Assembly (NCBI GenBank): GCA_963580455.1
Contig: OY756962.1
Location: 21,036,001 to 21,100,000, forward strand
Source of the DNA: Euonymus europaeus
Taxonomy: Eukaryota > Streptophyta > Magnoliopsida > Celastrales > Celastraceae
DNA: 64,000 nt
Reading direction: 5' to 3'
A model generated the notes under the pieces. The model was not told where the DNA came from. It did no database searches and saw only the letters and a program-made list of their open reading frames with translations. Numbering within the stretch: the stretch's first letter is position 1; every line of letters starts with the position of its first letter. Of the stretch, positions 11,267 to 22,291 are shown piece after piece. Both the position numbers and the translations under genes were made by a program.

Positions 11267-12398
11267 TCAATTTCTTTGCTTTTCTGGTTTTTCCTTCAAG
11301 GGTTTTGGAATTTCCAATTGATAATCAGCCTCACTTATCTCCTCAAGCTAAAGGAAATCTGCATTCATTAATATTAATTAGTTATAAAGACAAAAAGAAC
11401 ATTGGGGTCATTTAAACCCCACAAAAAACCTGATGCAATTACCTTTACTTCATAACAAAACTATCTAGCTTTTATATAATCACTTGTCCCGATTGAGAGT
11501 AGTATCATCTCAGGCAAGAGAGAACTCAAAGAACATAAAGCGAAGAACATGAGTAAAATACATGATTTCTGCATATAAAAACAGAATTGAAGAGCATGGG
11601 GCAACGATGACCTCTGATGTGAAGGAGTTTTGGAGTCTCCCATGGGCAAACTGTATTATGCAATCTGCTAGGTTAGGCACTGTCATCGCGGTCAATGTAA
11701 GAAACTTTGCAACAGGAATTTGAACATCCAAGCCAAACCTCAAATATATGAAAATCAAGTCGAGTAAAAGAACATGCAAACAAACAAAACCACAAATATA
11801 AAATTGAGGGTCTAAAAGTTTTCATACACTCTAAACAACTGTGTATCTTCTCTCTAATTCAGTTAATCCTGGTTCTCTAACTTCCAATGAGAGCTACCGA
11901 ACACTTTTTGATGCACGGATATTGTTCAATAAAAGTAAGGGAATTGAGAGATGTTTGTCTTAGAAATACCTAAAGACTCTGTACAGAAATTGAATTTGAC
12001 AAAGGATCAGCGAGCTTGGCGAAGGAATTCTGAAGCACAGGGCTTCGATTATCACTGTCTTATAAATACCCGTCGATGGAAAAACAGGGCTTTGATTGCC
12101 ATCCTCGCAAAAAAAAAGTTCCATCAAGAATTAATTACAGCAGACGTTGATTGATTGAACCATTTAAGAGACTCAATAATTGAGTAGGACAGACCTGGCA
12201 GATGCATGAACCTTTGGAACCCCGCCTGGAGCAGCGAATTTGTGAAAGGGAATCACTATAAGAAGCAAAATGAAACGATTCCATTTTGCGCATCAATACC
12301 CGACAATAATCGAAATTTAGGATATGCGCGATCTACGCATATGCAACACAACAGTGAATCTCTGATTGGAGACCTGCAAAGACAGCGTCCGACATCAT
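11267..12398 (-). CDS. Unrecognised small four-exon gene, predicted 97 aa
   Basis: I built this by hand on the minus strand. Exons are 12398-12374 (starts ATGATGTCGGACGC), 12255-12195, 11738-11612 and 11347-11267 (ends TGA). All three introns (118, 456 and 264 bp) have GT and AG ends. Exon phases join exactly, giving 294 bases and a 97-aa product with no internal stop. Exon 2 encodes PFHKFAAPGGVPKVHASA. Exon 3 encodes a largely hydrophobic stretch, FGLDVQIPVAKFLTLTAMTV and onward. Exon 4 is charged, ending in LKEKPEKQRN. Upstream to about 12870 the DNA is GC-richer, with an AGCAAAACGGCATCGTTT element common in plant 5' regions. I do not recognise the family. It sits inside a putative Helitron and may be a captured gene or a chimera. 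Confidence 0.4.
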
Positions 12399-12918
12399 GA
12401 AATCTACCGTAAGTATCCTGAGAAGACGTTTCCCAAAAAAATTTATTGATTGCCAGAGTTTACAGATGAGTGAACTTTTGGAATCCGCGAGATTACACAA
12501 TAGGTGACGAAAATTAGGGGAGACGGAGGTGGTCGAGAGAGAGCTGGAGAGAGCCAGACCTGAAAAGTTAGAGAGGAAATAGGAAACGATGCCGTTTTGC
12601 TTGAACCTCGGGAACATTCGCCCAACAGAGAAAGGAGAGAGTACGCAAAAGGCAAAACACAGTCAAGGTGCGTGCATCTGTTGAACAGCCAGGATGGAAG
12701 GACAGGATAAGTCAAATAATGGTGGCTTTTCAAAACGATAAATAGGAATACAGATTAACGCAAAACAACGTCGTTTTGCGGGGCGAATTCGGGCAAAAAA
12801 AATTGAAAAGCAACACAGACGTGAGATACTTCCGTGGTTCGTGCGCCACATAACAATCACACGCGCGAGTATGCGGTCAAAGAGGCAACTCGCCGTAGTA
12901 TTGCGCGAATTCTCTCCT

Positions 12919-13020
12919 CTATAATAATAATAATAATAACAATAATAATAATATATATAATAATAATAATAATAAGAGTATCTATCTATATCTATATATA
13001 TAAGTATCTATATATATAAG
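12919..13020. repeat. (TAA)n / (TA)n microsatellite
   Basis: Simple ATA/TAA and TATC/TATA repeats. The tract separates the putative Helitron from the MULE-like unit at 13.0 kb and probably hides the boundaries of both. Confidence 0.9.
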
Positions 13021-14239
13021 TATAGACGGACTTTCTCCTATGCGTCCTCATTTAACGGACTTTTGTTGTCAACCGTACGATGCTTTCAACGGACGTGATC
13101 GGAAGAAGAGAAACATAACCTTCACTCTCGCGAGACACCCACTTGCGTTTTTTGCCTTCTCTCAATCGGTCGTATCCCTGATTTGAGTTCGCCCCAGCCC
13201 AGCCACCTACGTCTTCTTCGTTCTCTCAATCGCAGAGAGAAGTTGTTCCTTGACTCCATCTGAGAACGCGATGGCCCTGACTTTGCGATGGCCCTATGCT
13301 CGCGTCAGAGGAGGTTTGCGACAACCCTAGGTCGCGATGACCCTGAGTTCGCGTCAAAGGAGGTTTGCGATAACCCTAGGTTGCGATAACCCTGAGTTTG
13401 CTGCATCTTCTCCCTCCTCGCGTCCTCTCCGTCATCCCAATCGACAATTCAACATCTCCTTTACAATCTAGTAAAGCAAGTCTATTTCTCTGTTATGTAT
13501 TGGTGTGGAAATTTTCGTTCCATTATTTCTATTTTCTAATCATTTTTTATTCTTCGATCATGATGATAAAGGCAATAATTTTGATGATTGTGATGTGGGT
13601 GACCATTGTTCTGTCTTAGACAAATGTGATCTCCATGACTGCTGGAATATAGGCAGTACTTATGTTTGTTGTTTGTTTGAGTTGGGACAAGGTAATACTT
13701 TTGTTTCTCTATAGAATAGACCTTGTTTCAAGTAGTTTTGAAAACTTTGGATTTTTTTTTACTTAATATGCTGGAAGCCGCAAGAAAATGGTGAATTATG
13801 TGCTTGTGAGACTTTTTTGACATTTATGTTCAACAATTGGTACACCTGAGGATTCATCATCCTCACCATGTTATTTGTGAGAATTTTGTGTTTCTGACAC
13901 TTTAACTATTTTGTGTAGGGAGCAGCAAAGAAGTTTCCTCTTTCTTGAAATTCTATGAAAAGACTAGGCTATTGTGGTGGCTGCAAGCTTAATATGCAAG
14001 GGAACCTATTTTCATAAAAGCTTCTTGTTATACACTGAGTGTGTTTATGTCAATTGTATCTATTGTGAGAGAATAAATTGAGTCTCTATGTCAATTCTAG
14101 CTGCTGAACTCTGATCATGTATACTGTATTGTGAAGTGTGGGAGCAATTGCAGATGTTTATGCTTCTTGTAGTTGCTGAAATTTGAACATGTATATTGTA
14201 GTCTTTTGGAAGCAATCAAGTTCACTTTTGTATTCCATT

Positions 14240-14395
14240 AAAAAAGAATTGCACTCACTCTGTCACTCACTCAAGTTCACTACAGCTGGCCATATAATCA
14301 TGAGAAGCCATATAATCAATCCATTCAAAAAGAATTGCACTCATTCAAGTTCACTACGGCTGGCCATATAATCATGAGAAGCCATATAATCAACA
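14240..14395. repeat. Short tandem duplication in the MULE-like unit
   Basis: The block 'TTCACTACAGCTGGCCATAT' plus its flanks appears twice within 150 bases (14276 and 14350), with one substitution in the shared core. Non-coding. Confidence 0.7.
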
Positions 14396-15044
14396 AAGTT
14401 GAAAATAAATGACATTAATAGCAGCATCTCAATGTTTTTAATAGCAAGTTCACAATGTTTATAATAGCAGCATCTCCATCACAGTGTTCATAATGGCAGC
14501 AATTGGTAAAGCTGCTGCAATTCCAAAAAAATTGAAGCCAATGGAAAGTATACAATCCAAAGAGGTATTCAGAAACGTTTAAACGTTTCCAACAACATTT
14601 AAGCTCTCATTAGCATCTCAGCCTCAGATGCATATTTGAGATTAAAGGCACACAAGAAACAGCAGGAGCCAGCAAGCAATCAAAATAATTTCTTCACAAG
14701 AACAATAGCAACAATCCATCCTCTGAAACAACTTTGAAAATAAAGTTAACTTACAATTTCATAACTGAATAGCATCACATTCACAGCAATAGCCTGATAG
14801 AAAATTTTAGAATATAGATGCAACAAAAAATTGAATTGTCATAAAATGAGCCTTCCATTCCACAATTAAAAGCAACAACAATTCCATCACAAAATCACTC
14901 CATCTCTGTCAGAGCAAGATCACTCCATCTCTGTCATGGCAAGAGCACTCCTCCATCACACGGTCGTGTCATCCCTGAAAGTAAAAAAAAGAGTTAGTTA
15001 TCAGCCTTAGTAAATTATATCACAAAAATAAAGTGCCTCAATAC

Positions 15045-15758
15045 TTACACATTATTAAGCATAGGACAATTCCGCTTGTCATGCGCTTGCCCCGTTAACC
15101 CGCACCCATGACAACGCCTAACTTTTTTAGCAAGTTCTTTACCTCCCTTGAGCCTCTTTCCACAGCCCTTAGCTCTAACTTTTTCTGGGTCATTGTAAAG
15201 AGGTTGTGAAAGACCAACACTAGGCATAGAAGATTGTACTCCGCAATCTAATGTCATGGTGCTAAGTTTGCATTTGAGAGAGTCCAATGTCTCAAATGCA
15301 ACCTTATATGCCTCTTCATTAACCAAATGAACCTTTCTTGGTGTTGTAAGGTTGTGATTATGGACCTCGTGGAAGGTTGAAACAACAAATTTTTGATTAG
15401 CATCTGACTTGACAAAGGCAATCCTAGCCTCACACCCTTCTCTAGTTAATCCACGCTTTCTTCTAGGTACATAATTCGGGTTCTCCACTTGTCGAATGCC
15501 TTGTTTGTAACACACAAATTCTCGCCTAGTAATCTCATTGCTCTTGTTTTTCTTAGTAGTCCACGCTCGAATACTAAAGCCGGCTTCTCTAGCATATTCA
15601 TTGTAGAAATGTTGGGCATCATCTAATGAATCAAACTGTTGCCCAATTCGAGGAATTACTTCCGGCCTTACTTGAGGTAAAAAAGTCCTATTACTAGAAG
15701 TAGAGGAACCCACATCGATTTGTGAGATTGCATGATATCCAGTAGTAATGCCCTCCAT
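15045..15758 (-). CDS. Compact FAR1-type protein: DNA-binding domain plus C-terminal zinc knuckle
   Basis: A single uninterrupted 237-aa ORF. Residues about 40-135 form the FAR1/FHY3 DNA-binding domain of the WRKY-GCM1 zinc fold: FDSLDDAQHFYNEYAREAGF, then Cys in FVCYKQG, Cys in GCEAR, and the HNHNL histidines. Residues about 190-237 carry the sequence found at the C-terminus of many FRS proteins (DPEKVRAKGCGKRLKGGKEL) and a zinc knuckle C-x2-C-x6-H-x4-C. The MULE transposase and SWIM domains that normally lie between are absent, so a full protein of 600-800 aa is reduced to its two zinc modules. The frame is clean, which argues for expression or recent origin. It probably acts in the nucleus as a DNA-binding factor or transposition regulator. 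The ATG at 15758 was chosen because it opens the frame. Confidence 0.75.
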   Translation of the reverse strand: MEGITTGYHAISQIDVGSSTSSNRTFLPQVRPEVIPRIGQQFDSLDDAQHFYNEYAREAGFSIRAWTTKKNKSNEITRREFVCYKQGIRQVENPNYVPRRKRGLTREGCEARIAFVKSDANQKFVVSTFHEVHNHNLTTPRKVHLVNEEAYKVAFETLDSLKCKLSTMTLDCGVQSSMPSVGLSQPLYNDPEKVRAKGCGKRLKGGKELAKKVRRCHGCGLTGQAHDKRNCPMLNNV

Positions 15759-15759
15759 T

Positions 15760-16310
15760 ATTGATGATAAGTATTCCTAAAAATCAGAAAAGTAGGATCA
15801 TACATAGGCAGAATATATAAGGTCAAATTCAAACCTCAAATACAGTTGTCAATTTCAATTATTTCAACTCATATGCTCATAATATACTCACATTAGTGAC
15901 AATGCTCCAGCTGAAAATATGGAATGCAAAAACTATTGATACTACTCCAGGGGAAGCACAAACAATCTGTCTTCTAAATTTCTACAACTCAGGCAGCACA
16001 AACACTCTCCAAAAAAACTTCAAATGTGCAATGCAAAAACTATTGATACTCAAATTAACGTGATTTCACCCAATATATACAACTAATTTTTAACATAATT
16101 TGCAGAGTCTCAGGGATTGCAAATCAAAGTAGTTCTATTTGTCATGATTGTAACTTCAAATAAGTTCAAAAACAAACCAACATACATTTTTCGGTGCAAA
16201 AACCTAAAGCACAGAGAGTAAAGAGTAAAGTTGTAACAACTTCTTCTTACATAATGCTTACCTAAGAACTTATTCCGAGCTTCAATTCTTGGACGTCCGC
16301 ACGGGAGGAG
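15760..16310. other. 5' region of the FAR1-type ORF
   Basis: AT-rich and non-coding, immediately upstream of the minus-strand FAR1 ORF and inside the same MULE-like unit. It may contain its leader and introns. Nothing more specific was seen. Confidence 0.3.
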
Positions 16311-16712
16311 ATGTGGGATGGGAGGAATACGAATTGGTCGACTTATCTGGTGTGTCACAGCAATCTGTTGGTCGATTTGTATGGTGTGTCGCAGCAATCT
16401 GCTAGGTCGCGAGCTGAAGAACATATGGTCGAAAAATGCAGTAGTAGATACGCAGGGGCAGACGAAGCGGAAGAACAAGGGAAGCTCGCCTTTACGAACG
16501 CAGACTCAGACGAATCGGAAGACCAGGGGAAGCTCTGGGGTAGTGAAGATCGACCTCCTTCGGTGGTTGCTGTGACTCTGACGAAGGGGAAGAAGGGCGG
16601 GCAGATGTTGCATTTGACGGAAGAGGCAATACGAAACCCTTTATCAGCCCTTTGATGCATCCAGTGGTTAAAAATACAAGTCCGTTTTTTAGGACCGTAA
16701 AATAAGGCCGTA

Positions 16713-17400
16713 TAAGAGAATTACATATAATGTCACATAATTTATTTTTATAATTATTTAAATTCTTTAGTGCCACGTAATTGTTTTACTTGACGGAATA
16801 GTAGAAAATCTGCCCAGTGTCTAAAATCATAATAAACATAAGTTTGGTTATCAAATTGGATGAGTTCAAACTTCAATATCTGAGTTGGAACGAGTCAACT
16901 GTTTCAGTGATCAAAAGTTATATTTATCCGTTTATTTGGCCCGGAAAATTGTCCCTATCATGTTACTTTTTCCATGGCTCTTGGATGAGGGGGATCACTG
17001 CTATTTGCATGGCTTGGGGAGAACAATAAACCATACAGTAGCCGCCATCCTTCAATTTCCAGTGTGTTTGTTGTTTGTTAAATTAGCCACAACCATGGAA
17101 TTAACTTCTTTGTGTACCAATAACTGATATTACAATTACAAAAATGAAGATATCTACGGTGAATTATAATAGTATCAATCATATCTCTCAAAGCTTGCTG
17201 AATGAAAAATTGGAAGATTTCACCTGAGAACAACTGAAACCAAATAGAAATTGTACGCAAAAGACAGTTTCAGAGCACAAGGCTGTAAAATCATCCTACA
17301 CTGATTTGGCAGAAACCCCAATGTCAATCACCGATAAATCAAACCCATTCCAAACAAATGCCAGGATTAGTATTCAACTAATAATCAAACCCATTCCAAA
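16713..17400. other. No recognised gene
   Basis: AT-rich spacer with scattered short ORFs. The tract 17300-17400 repeats 'AACCCATTCCAAACA' twice. No domain was recognised. Confidence 0.4.
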
Positions 17401-17790
17401 CAGATTTCAAGTTAGAGATGCTGAAGCACAGTAGGCATAGGTTCAAAAATGGCAGTACACATTCGCAAAAAACAGAGGATCAAAGAAGAAAAATAGAACA
17501 GAAAACGAACCATACTTGTGTTTGCCTGATTGTCGCACGAGACAGCCGCAGCTAGGGATTTTCTAAAATCTGAGAATATAGAACGACAATTCATCGATCC
17601 TGTAATAGCAGCGAATGAAGAAGATGGCAAAGAGAACGAAGAAAAGAAATCGATCCATACCTTTGTCGTAGGGGAGAGACGAGTAGTGCCGCGAGAGAGG
17701 ACCTGAGGGGCAGTGAAGGGAATATGGCTAGGGCATGAGAAAATAATCTCACTGAGTGAACGGTGGAGATACCAATAAGTCAAGCTAGCT
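17401..17790 (-). other. Possible first exon/5' region of a gene fragment
   Basis: On the minus strand a GC-richer, CT-rich leader is followed by ATG at about 17594 and a short basic, serine-rich peptide (MNCRSIFSDFRKSLAAAVSC) that resembles an organelle presequence. It ends near a GTATGG splice-donor-like site at about 17516. No downstream exon could be joined with confidence. It could be a captured or orphan first exon. Confidence 0.2.
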
Positions 17791-18233
17791 TTTACGCCAT
17801 GTTTAGAAGGCTATTTGGTGATATTAGCGTGTGTAAGCTTCTCACGCCAGCTTAATAAGCTAACACCCTCTGTACCAAAAACTGATTTTGATGGTGAAAT
17901 AAGGTACATAACAGAGAAATAGTTTATACTTCCATTAGCCAACTGTATCAATTCTTGAATGAGCTGCCAAATGAGCTTCTTAACAATTCTAGCCATGGTA
18001 ATGATCATATAGTCCATTGTTTTGAATTCGCATGCTGGCAAGTGTTTTGCATATATCGTTGTTTTTCATTATCCAATGGCGTTGGTATAGCACATGAAAA
18101 AACCTAGACGCAAAGATTGTTCAAAAATATGTTTAATTATTTAAAAATCTCAAAATTTATGATTTTAACTGGTGTAAAGTTTGTGGTAGTTAATTTATCG
18201 GTTCGAGAAATGCGTTTATTTTGTATTGTTTTT

Positions 18234-18450
18234 GGGATTTATTTTGTAAGTTTTTCTAAATGATACAATTTAAGCTAGATTTAATTTGTATTTGGTTGTT
18301 GTTTTTGGGATTTATTTTATAAGTTTTTCTAAATGATACAATTTAAGCTAGATTTAATTTGTATTTGGTTGTTGTTTTTTGGGATTTATTTTATAAGTTT
18401 ATCTAGAGGATAGAATTTAAGCTAGATTTAATTTGTATTTGGTTGTTGTG
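18234..18450. repeat. Tandem array, period 73-74 bp, three copies
   Basis: GGGATTTATTTT starts units at 18234, 18307 and 18381, each containing TTTAAGCTAGATTTAATTTG and ending TTGGTTGTTG. The third copy is more diverged. Non-coding and AT-rich. Confidence 0.85.
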
Positions 18451-18596
18451 TCGTATGGTTTGGTGGAGTTGTAGACCTTACAAACATGCATTTTGGTACA
18501 TATAATGAATTGTTTATGGTCTCATTTTTAACACTGTTTGAGTAAGTGTACAAACATAACTCATTGTCACAATATTTTTTGACAATGACATATTGA

Positions 18597-18873
18597 TATG
18601 GCAGCCTAATCTATTGTGTTTCACCTAGGGGTGTTAATTTTGGCACCACATTTATTATTATTTGCACTGCATTTGATTAGACATATTGATATGGCAGCCA
18701 AATCTATTGTGTTTCACCTAGGGGTGTTAATTTTGGCACCACATTTATTATTATTTGCACTGCATTTGATTAGACATATTGATATGGCAGCCAAATCTAT
18801 TGTGTTTCACCTAGGGGTGTTAATTTTGGCACCACATTTATTATTATTTGCACTGCATTTTATTAGACGTTCC
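18597..18873. repeat. Tandem array, period 93 bp, three near-identical copies
   Basis: CACCTAGGGGTG recurs at 18622, 18715 and 18808. The unit includes ATTGATATGGCAGCC and ATTTATTATTATTTGCAC. Since 93 is a multiple of three, one frame stays open across all copies, but the peptide is hydrophobic and featureless, so it is not called as a gene. Confidence 0.9.
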
Positions 18874-18879
18874 TTGTCC

Positions 18880-20102
18880 TGACACTCACTCTCACCACGC
18901 TTATCAAAAAAGGAATCAAGCATGCATTTTAAAAAAGATGATTGACTGACAATAATAGATGTCAGTGAATATTCGGGAATGCATTTTAAAAAAGTGAAAT
19001 TTGAATACTTGATTGTGGTCTCGTTTCTCATCAAAGCATTCAAATGAAAGCATACGTATGCATTCTTCTATAAATAATGAATGAAGTATCTGTAAACATA
19101 ATTCAAGACAAATATGTCAAACTAGTGTGCGAGGTGATTTTGGTGTTCCAAGTATATAGCAGTTTCAGCGTTGCATGAGCATTTCTTGTTTGAACATAAA
19201 TTTAAGGCCTCATAGGTTTCTCAACAATTTACTCTATCAGAGGTATGATTATATTTTCAATTTTTGGATTATTCTTATAGTATCTATCCTATTCAGTGTT
19301 TCGTTCTTGACAATAAAATAAGTTGAAGGATATAATATTTGCTAATTTCTTTTTCATATACACATATACATGATTTTGTTTCGTTGTACAATGCTCTTTA
19401 TCTTATTATTTTTCGTACCTTGGAAACTCTGAAATTATATTTCTTAACATGTAGCAAAATTTAATTATTATCAGTTGTTGATATTTTTGTGCATGTCTAT
19501 ATGTGTGTATGCATGTATGTATGTAGAGGTGCCTCTCCACATCATCCGTGACGCACGTGAAATTGTCTCATACTAATCATACACTAGAGATTTCAATACA
19601 ATGAAAGGAAAATTTATCCATTAAAAAACAAAAGAAATAAATGTGCACTAATTGTCATTGTGATTCTACAAAAATCTCTTTATTGCGTAAACCAATACAT
19701 GCAGGTGATTTTAATCTCCTATTCCTTGTTCCATGTACACCTCCATCTCTAGTTTGGTTTGGTAAGGTAACGAAATAGATTTGAATTTGAATTTTCTTTT
19801 ATTACCTGAATAATGTAACAAAATAGGTTTGGTTTGTTTTGATTAATCAAATTTTGTCATGTCATTTTGTGTTGCATTAACGTGCTGCAGCATGTTCATT
19901 TCATAAACTATTATACAAGTAATTCAGCTACTCATCTCTATATTAATTTTTAGATGTTATTCATGAGACCCATAGCCTTCTTGGTATCGTTTGACTTTTC
20001 TTTTACTTTTTTATTGATTTTATTAAAAGTTTAATTTTCTGAATTGTGTGTTGTGTCAATATTACCGCGATTAATATTGACTAATGCAGATTTTGCATTA
20101 AT
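18880..20102. other. No recognised gene
   Basis: AT-rich sequence upstream of the FAR1/MULE pseudogene. It may belong to the same element, but no terminal repeats were identified. Confidence 0.4.
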
Positions 20103-20990
20103 ATGGATCATCGGAAACTTTGGGGTGAAGATCTGAGATTGTCAAATGATTCTGATAGTATGTTAGATGAAATAAAACAAGAGGAGGAACTTCTGGATGA
20201 AAGTGATGAAAATATTGAAGTTGATGTTATCAATGAATTTTCCACTGACATGGTATGCTATGTATCTAAATTCATATGCCCTATATTTTTTTAATTCATA
20301 TCTAAATTTTTACATTTTTAGGTATTCAATTCACTTCAATCGCTAATTGAATGGGTTCAAAATATTGGACGCAATTTGGGATTTGTTATTGTTACAAGAA
20401 GGTCAGAGATTGGTGGATTTGGTAGGAAACCCAAATTATTGTTACAGTGTGAACGTGGTGGCACCTACAAAAGTAAGAAAATTTCCACAAAGTTAACTAA
20501 CACCAAAAAAATAGATTGTCCATTCAGAGTGAAAGGGTTGAAGTTGAACACAGATGATGATTGGATGGTAAGTGTGGTATGTGGAACGCATAACCATTCT
20601 GCGGCATTACATATGGAGGGTCATGCATATGCAGGTAGATTTTCTGCTGTTGAAAATGATATATTGGTGGATTTGTCTAAGAATTGGGTTAAGCCACGAG
20701 ACATCTTGTTTTCAACTGGGATTCGAACATGTCCACTATCAACACTATATACAATGCACGCCAGAAGTTTCGGACTGCAGAAAAAGCTGGTAATTCTCAA
20801 ATGCAACAACTTATGTCATTCTTACACCAGTACGGGAACATTTTCTATGTTCGAAGCAATGCTGAGACTGATGAGCTTGAAGAATTATTCTTCGCACATC
20901 CAAGCTCATTGGATCTACTGCGCGCATTCCTGCATGTGTTACTTATGGATGCTACCTATAAAACTAACAGGTTCAGAATGCCTTAATTCT
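20103..20990 (+). pseudogene. FAR1/MULE transposase remnant, truncated and frameshifted
   Basis: Exon 1 (20103-20252) encodes an acidic N-terminus. A 69-bp intron (20253-20321, GT/AG) joins it to the FAR1 DNA-binding domain (VTRRSEIGGFGRKPKLLLQC, then DCPFRVKG and CGTHNHSAAL). Near 20720 the frame is lost by one base. Adjacent-frame sequence resumes the family pattern (STINTIYNARQKFRTAEKAG, later LLMDATYKTNRFRMP), the conserved entry to the MULE transposase domain with its DATYKTN motif. A stop follows immediately at about 20985, so the catalytic core and zinc knuckle are gone. It differs clearly from the compact FAR1 ORF at 15 kb. Confidence 0.8.
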
Positions 20991-21780
20991 TTCCTTGGAT
21001 ATGAAGCCGGCCACTAACAGGGGGTGGGGGTACTTTAGTTAAAATAAGAAGATATATGTAAGTAGGGAATTGACTTTCGAATTCGTTGTTTGATATTATA
21101 TATGATATAGCTCTCTAACATACGAGCTACTTGAGATTCATATAAGATGGATATTTTAATCCATGACTAAATTAGAAACAAGCAAAAAAAAGATAGTGAC
21201 ATTTGATATCGTGATCCGACATTTGAAGAGCGTGAGAGAGAAGCTTCCTTGGAGGAGTATGTGACAGACCTTATTTTTGTTATCATGCAATTATGATTGA
21301 CTAGATATTTAGTCCCTAGTGTCTCAATGAGTAGCATATTACACGCTTTTTGGCCTAGATATATATGATTATATATGTGTATATATATATATTGACAATC
21401 GAAAATGACACTATACAATCTTACACAATGTGTGTCTAAACTCAGACTGTAAAATTTGTGTGCGCAGAATTTTCCAAGGATAAATTGGGCAACCTCATTG
21501 TATAGCCCCAAAAGTATTGCTCTCACTAGAAACTGAACTCAAAAACTTTGAAGACCTTATAATTTAGCCCATTAAAATTTACAACCACACTATCATCCAA
21601 GTGATTAGGATAAATAATATTTTCATATAACAAAAATTTAATTTAGCCAATGTACTAGTTTTAATTATTTTCCAATACACATGTTATTAGTTGACCAATA
21701 ACAATTTGTCTTTGATTTTATATTTTTTATAGAAAATTATTTTGTTCCATCATTCATGGATACATAAAATGCTAAAAAGC
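20991..21780. other. No recognised gene
   Basis: AT-rich spacer with a TATATATA run near 21361-21391. No coding or repeat structure was recognised. Confidence 0.4.
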
Positions 21781-22230
21781 ACTTCTTGTTATGGTTTTTT
21801 AAAAATCGACATGAAAGAGATTTATCACCTGTGGGGAGTCATTTACACCAAACACGTGTTAGGCTCTCAGACGCGTTGGCTAAGCCCAAAACAAAAGGTC
21901 AGTAACACAAGAGCGTGATCGGCTGTATTAATGGAGATTGACATTCTATTCCCTCATTATACAAAAGAGAAGAGAATTCGAGGTTATTTATGAAGCAATA
22001 CTTTGTGACTATTAACATTTATTTGATTTAAAAATTGATTTGAGTGTCGGAGTGTATTTTGCTAACTGCCGACCGTCAAGCTAATATAAATCCTGAGAAG
22101 TTATGAGCCGAACAGCCCAGATGCCCATTTCGAATTCTTCTGAAGGAACATGAGCTTGGTCCCTTGATACATTATTAGAGATTGGATATGGAGTAAGTAG
22201 AAAGAAATGCCATGGGGAAGGTCTTTTTAT
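21781..22230. other. Distal 3' flank of RLK-b, homologous to 51360-51700
   Basis: GGTTTTTTAAAAATCGACAT, GAGTGTCGGAGTGTAT and CCTGAGAAGTTATGAGCC appear in the same order near 51370, 51465 and 51549, downstream of RLK-c. In RLK-b this block is separated from the gene by about 3.3 kb of inserted DNA. The minus strand keeps a short conserved reading frame (EEFEMGIWAVRLITS) in both copies. Confidence 0.75.
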
Positions 22231-22291
22231 CCTCTTCATCTCCAAATTTCCTATTACAATAATATATATGGAGAAATACGTCATTTTTTTT

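Larger units (their letters stand above)
9035..12980 (-). mobile_element. Putative non-autonomous Helitron carrying gene fragments
   Basis: Read on the minus strand, the left end is a CCCGC...GCGGG hairpin (9047-9064), 8 bases, then CTAG (9035-9038) followed by T. That fits the plant Helitron 3' end: short GC-rich hairpin, then CTRR, inserted before T. The interior (to about 12.98 kb) has minus-strand gene-like sequence: a promoter-like GC-richer 5' region, a four-exon small ORF and an importin-alpha-like stretch. The 5' terminus (TC...) is not certain; it probably lies in the TAA-repeat tract near 12920-12990. No Rep/helicase is present, so it would be non-autonomous. Confidence 0.45.
13022..16712. 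mobile_element. MULE-like unit containing a FAR1-type ORF
   Basis: The left end reads GACGGACTTTCTCC, later AACGGACTTTTG and TCAACC. The right end, reverse-complemented from about 16712, reads ACGGCCTTA, then AAAACGGACTTGTA and TTAACC in the same order, then GATGC on both. These imperfect inverted ends of about 60-80 bp enclose one FAR1-family ORF and otherwise non-coding DNA. No clear target duplication was found, so limits and class are tentative. The coding content fits the Mutator superfamily, from which FAR1 proteins derive. Confidence 0.45.

Noticed and set aside
12834..13019. ORF rich in Ile and Tyr
   Set aside because: Translation of the TAA/TA microsatellite.
16311..16776. Several overlapping ORFs at the right edge of the FAR1-containing unit
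   Set aside because: Open on both strands in several frames because of GC-richer composition; no domain and no splice structure.
18616..18882. 88-codon ORF with three identical hydrophobic repeats
   Set aside because: Follows automatically from a 93-bp tandem repeat whose period is divisible by three; no start context or homology.
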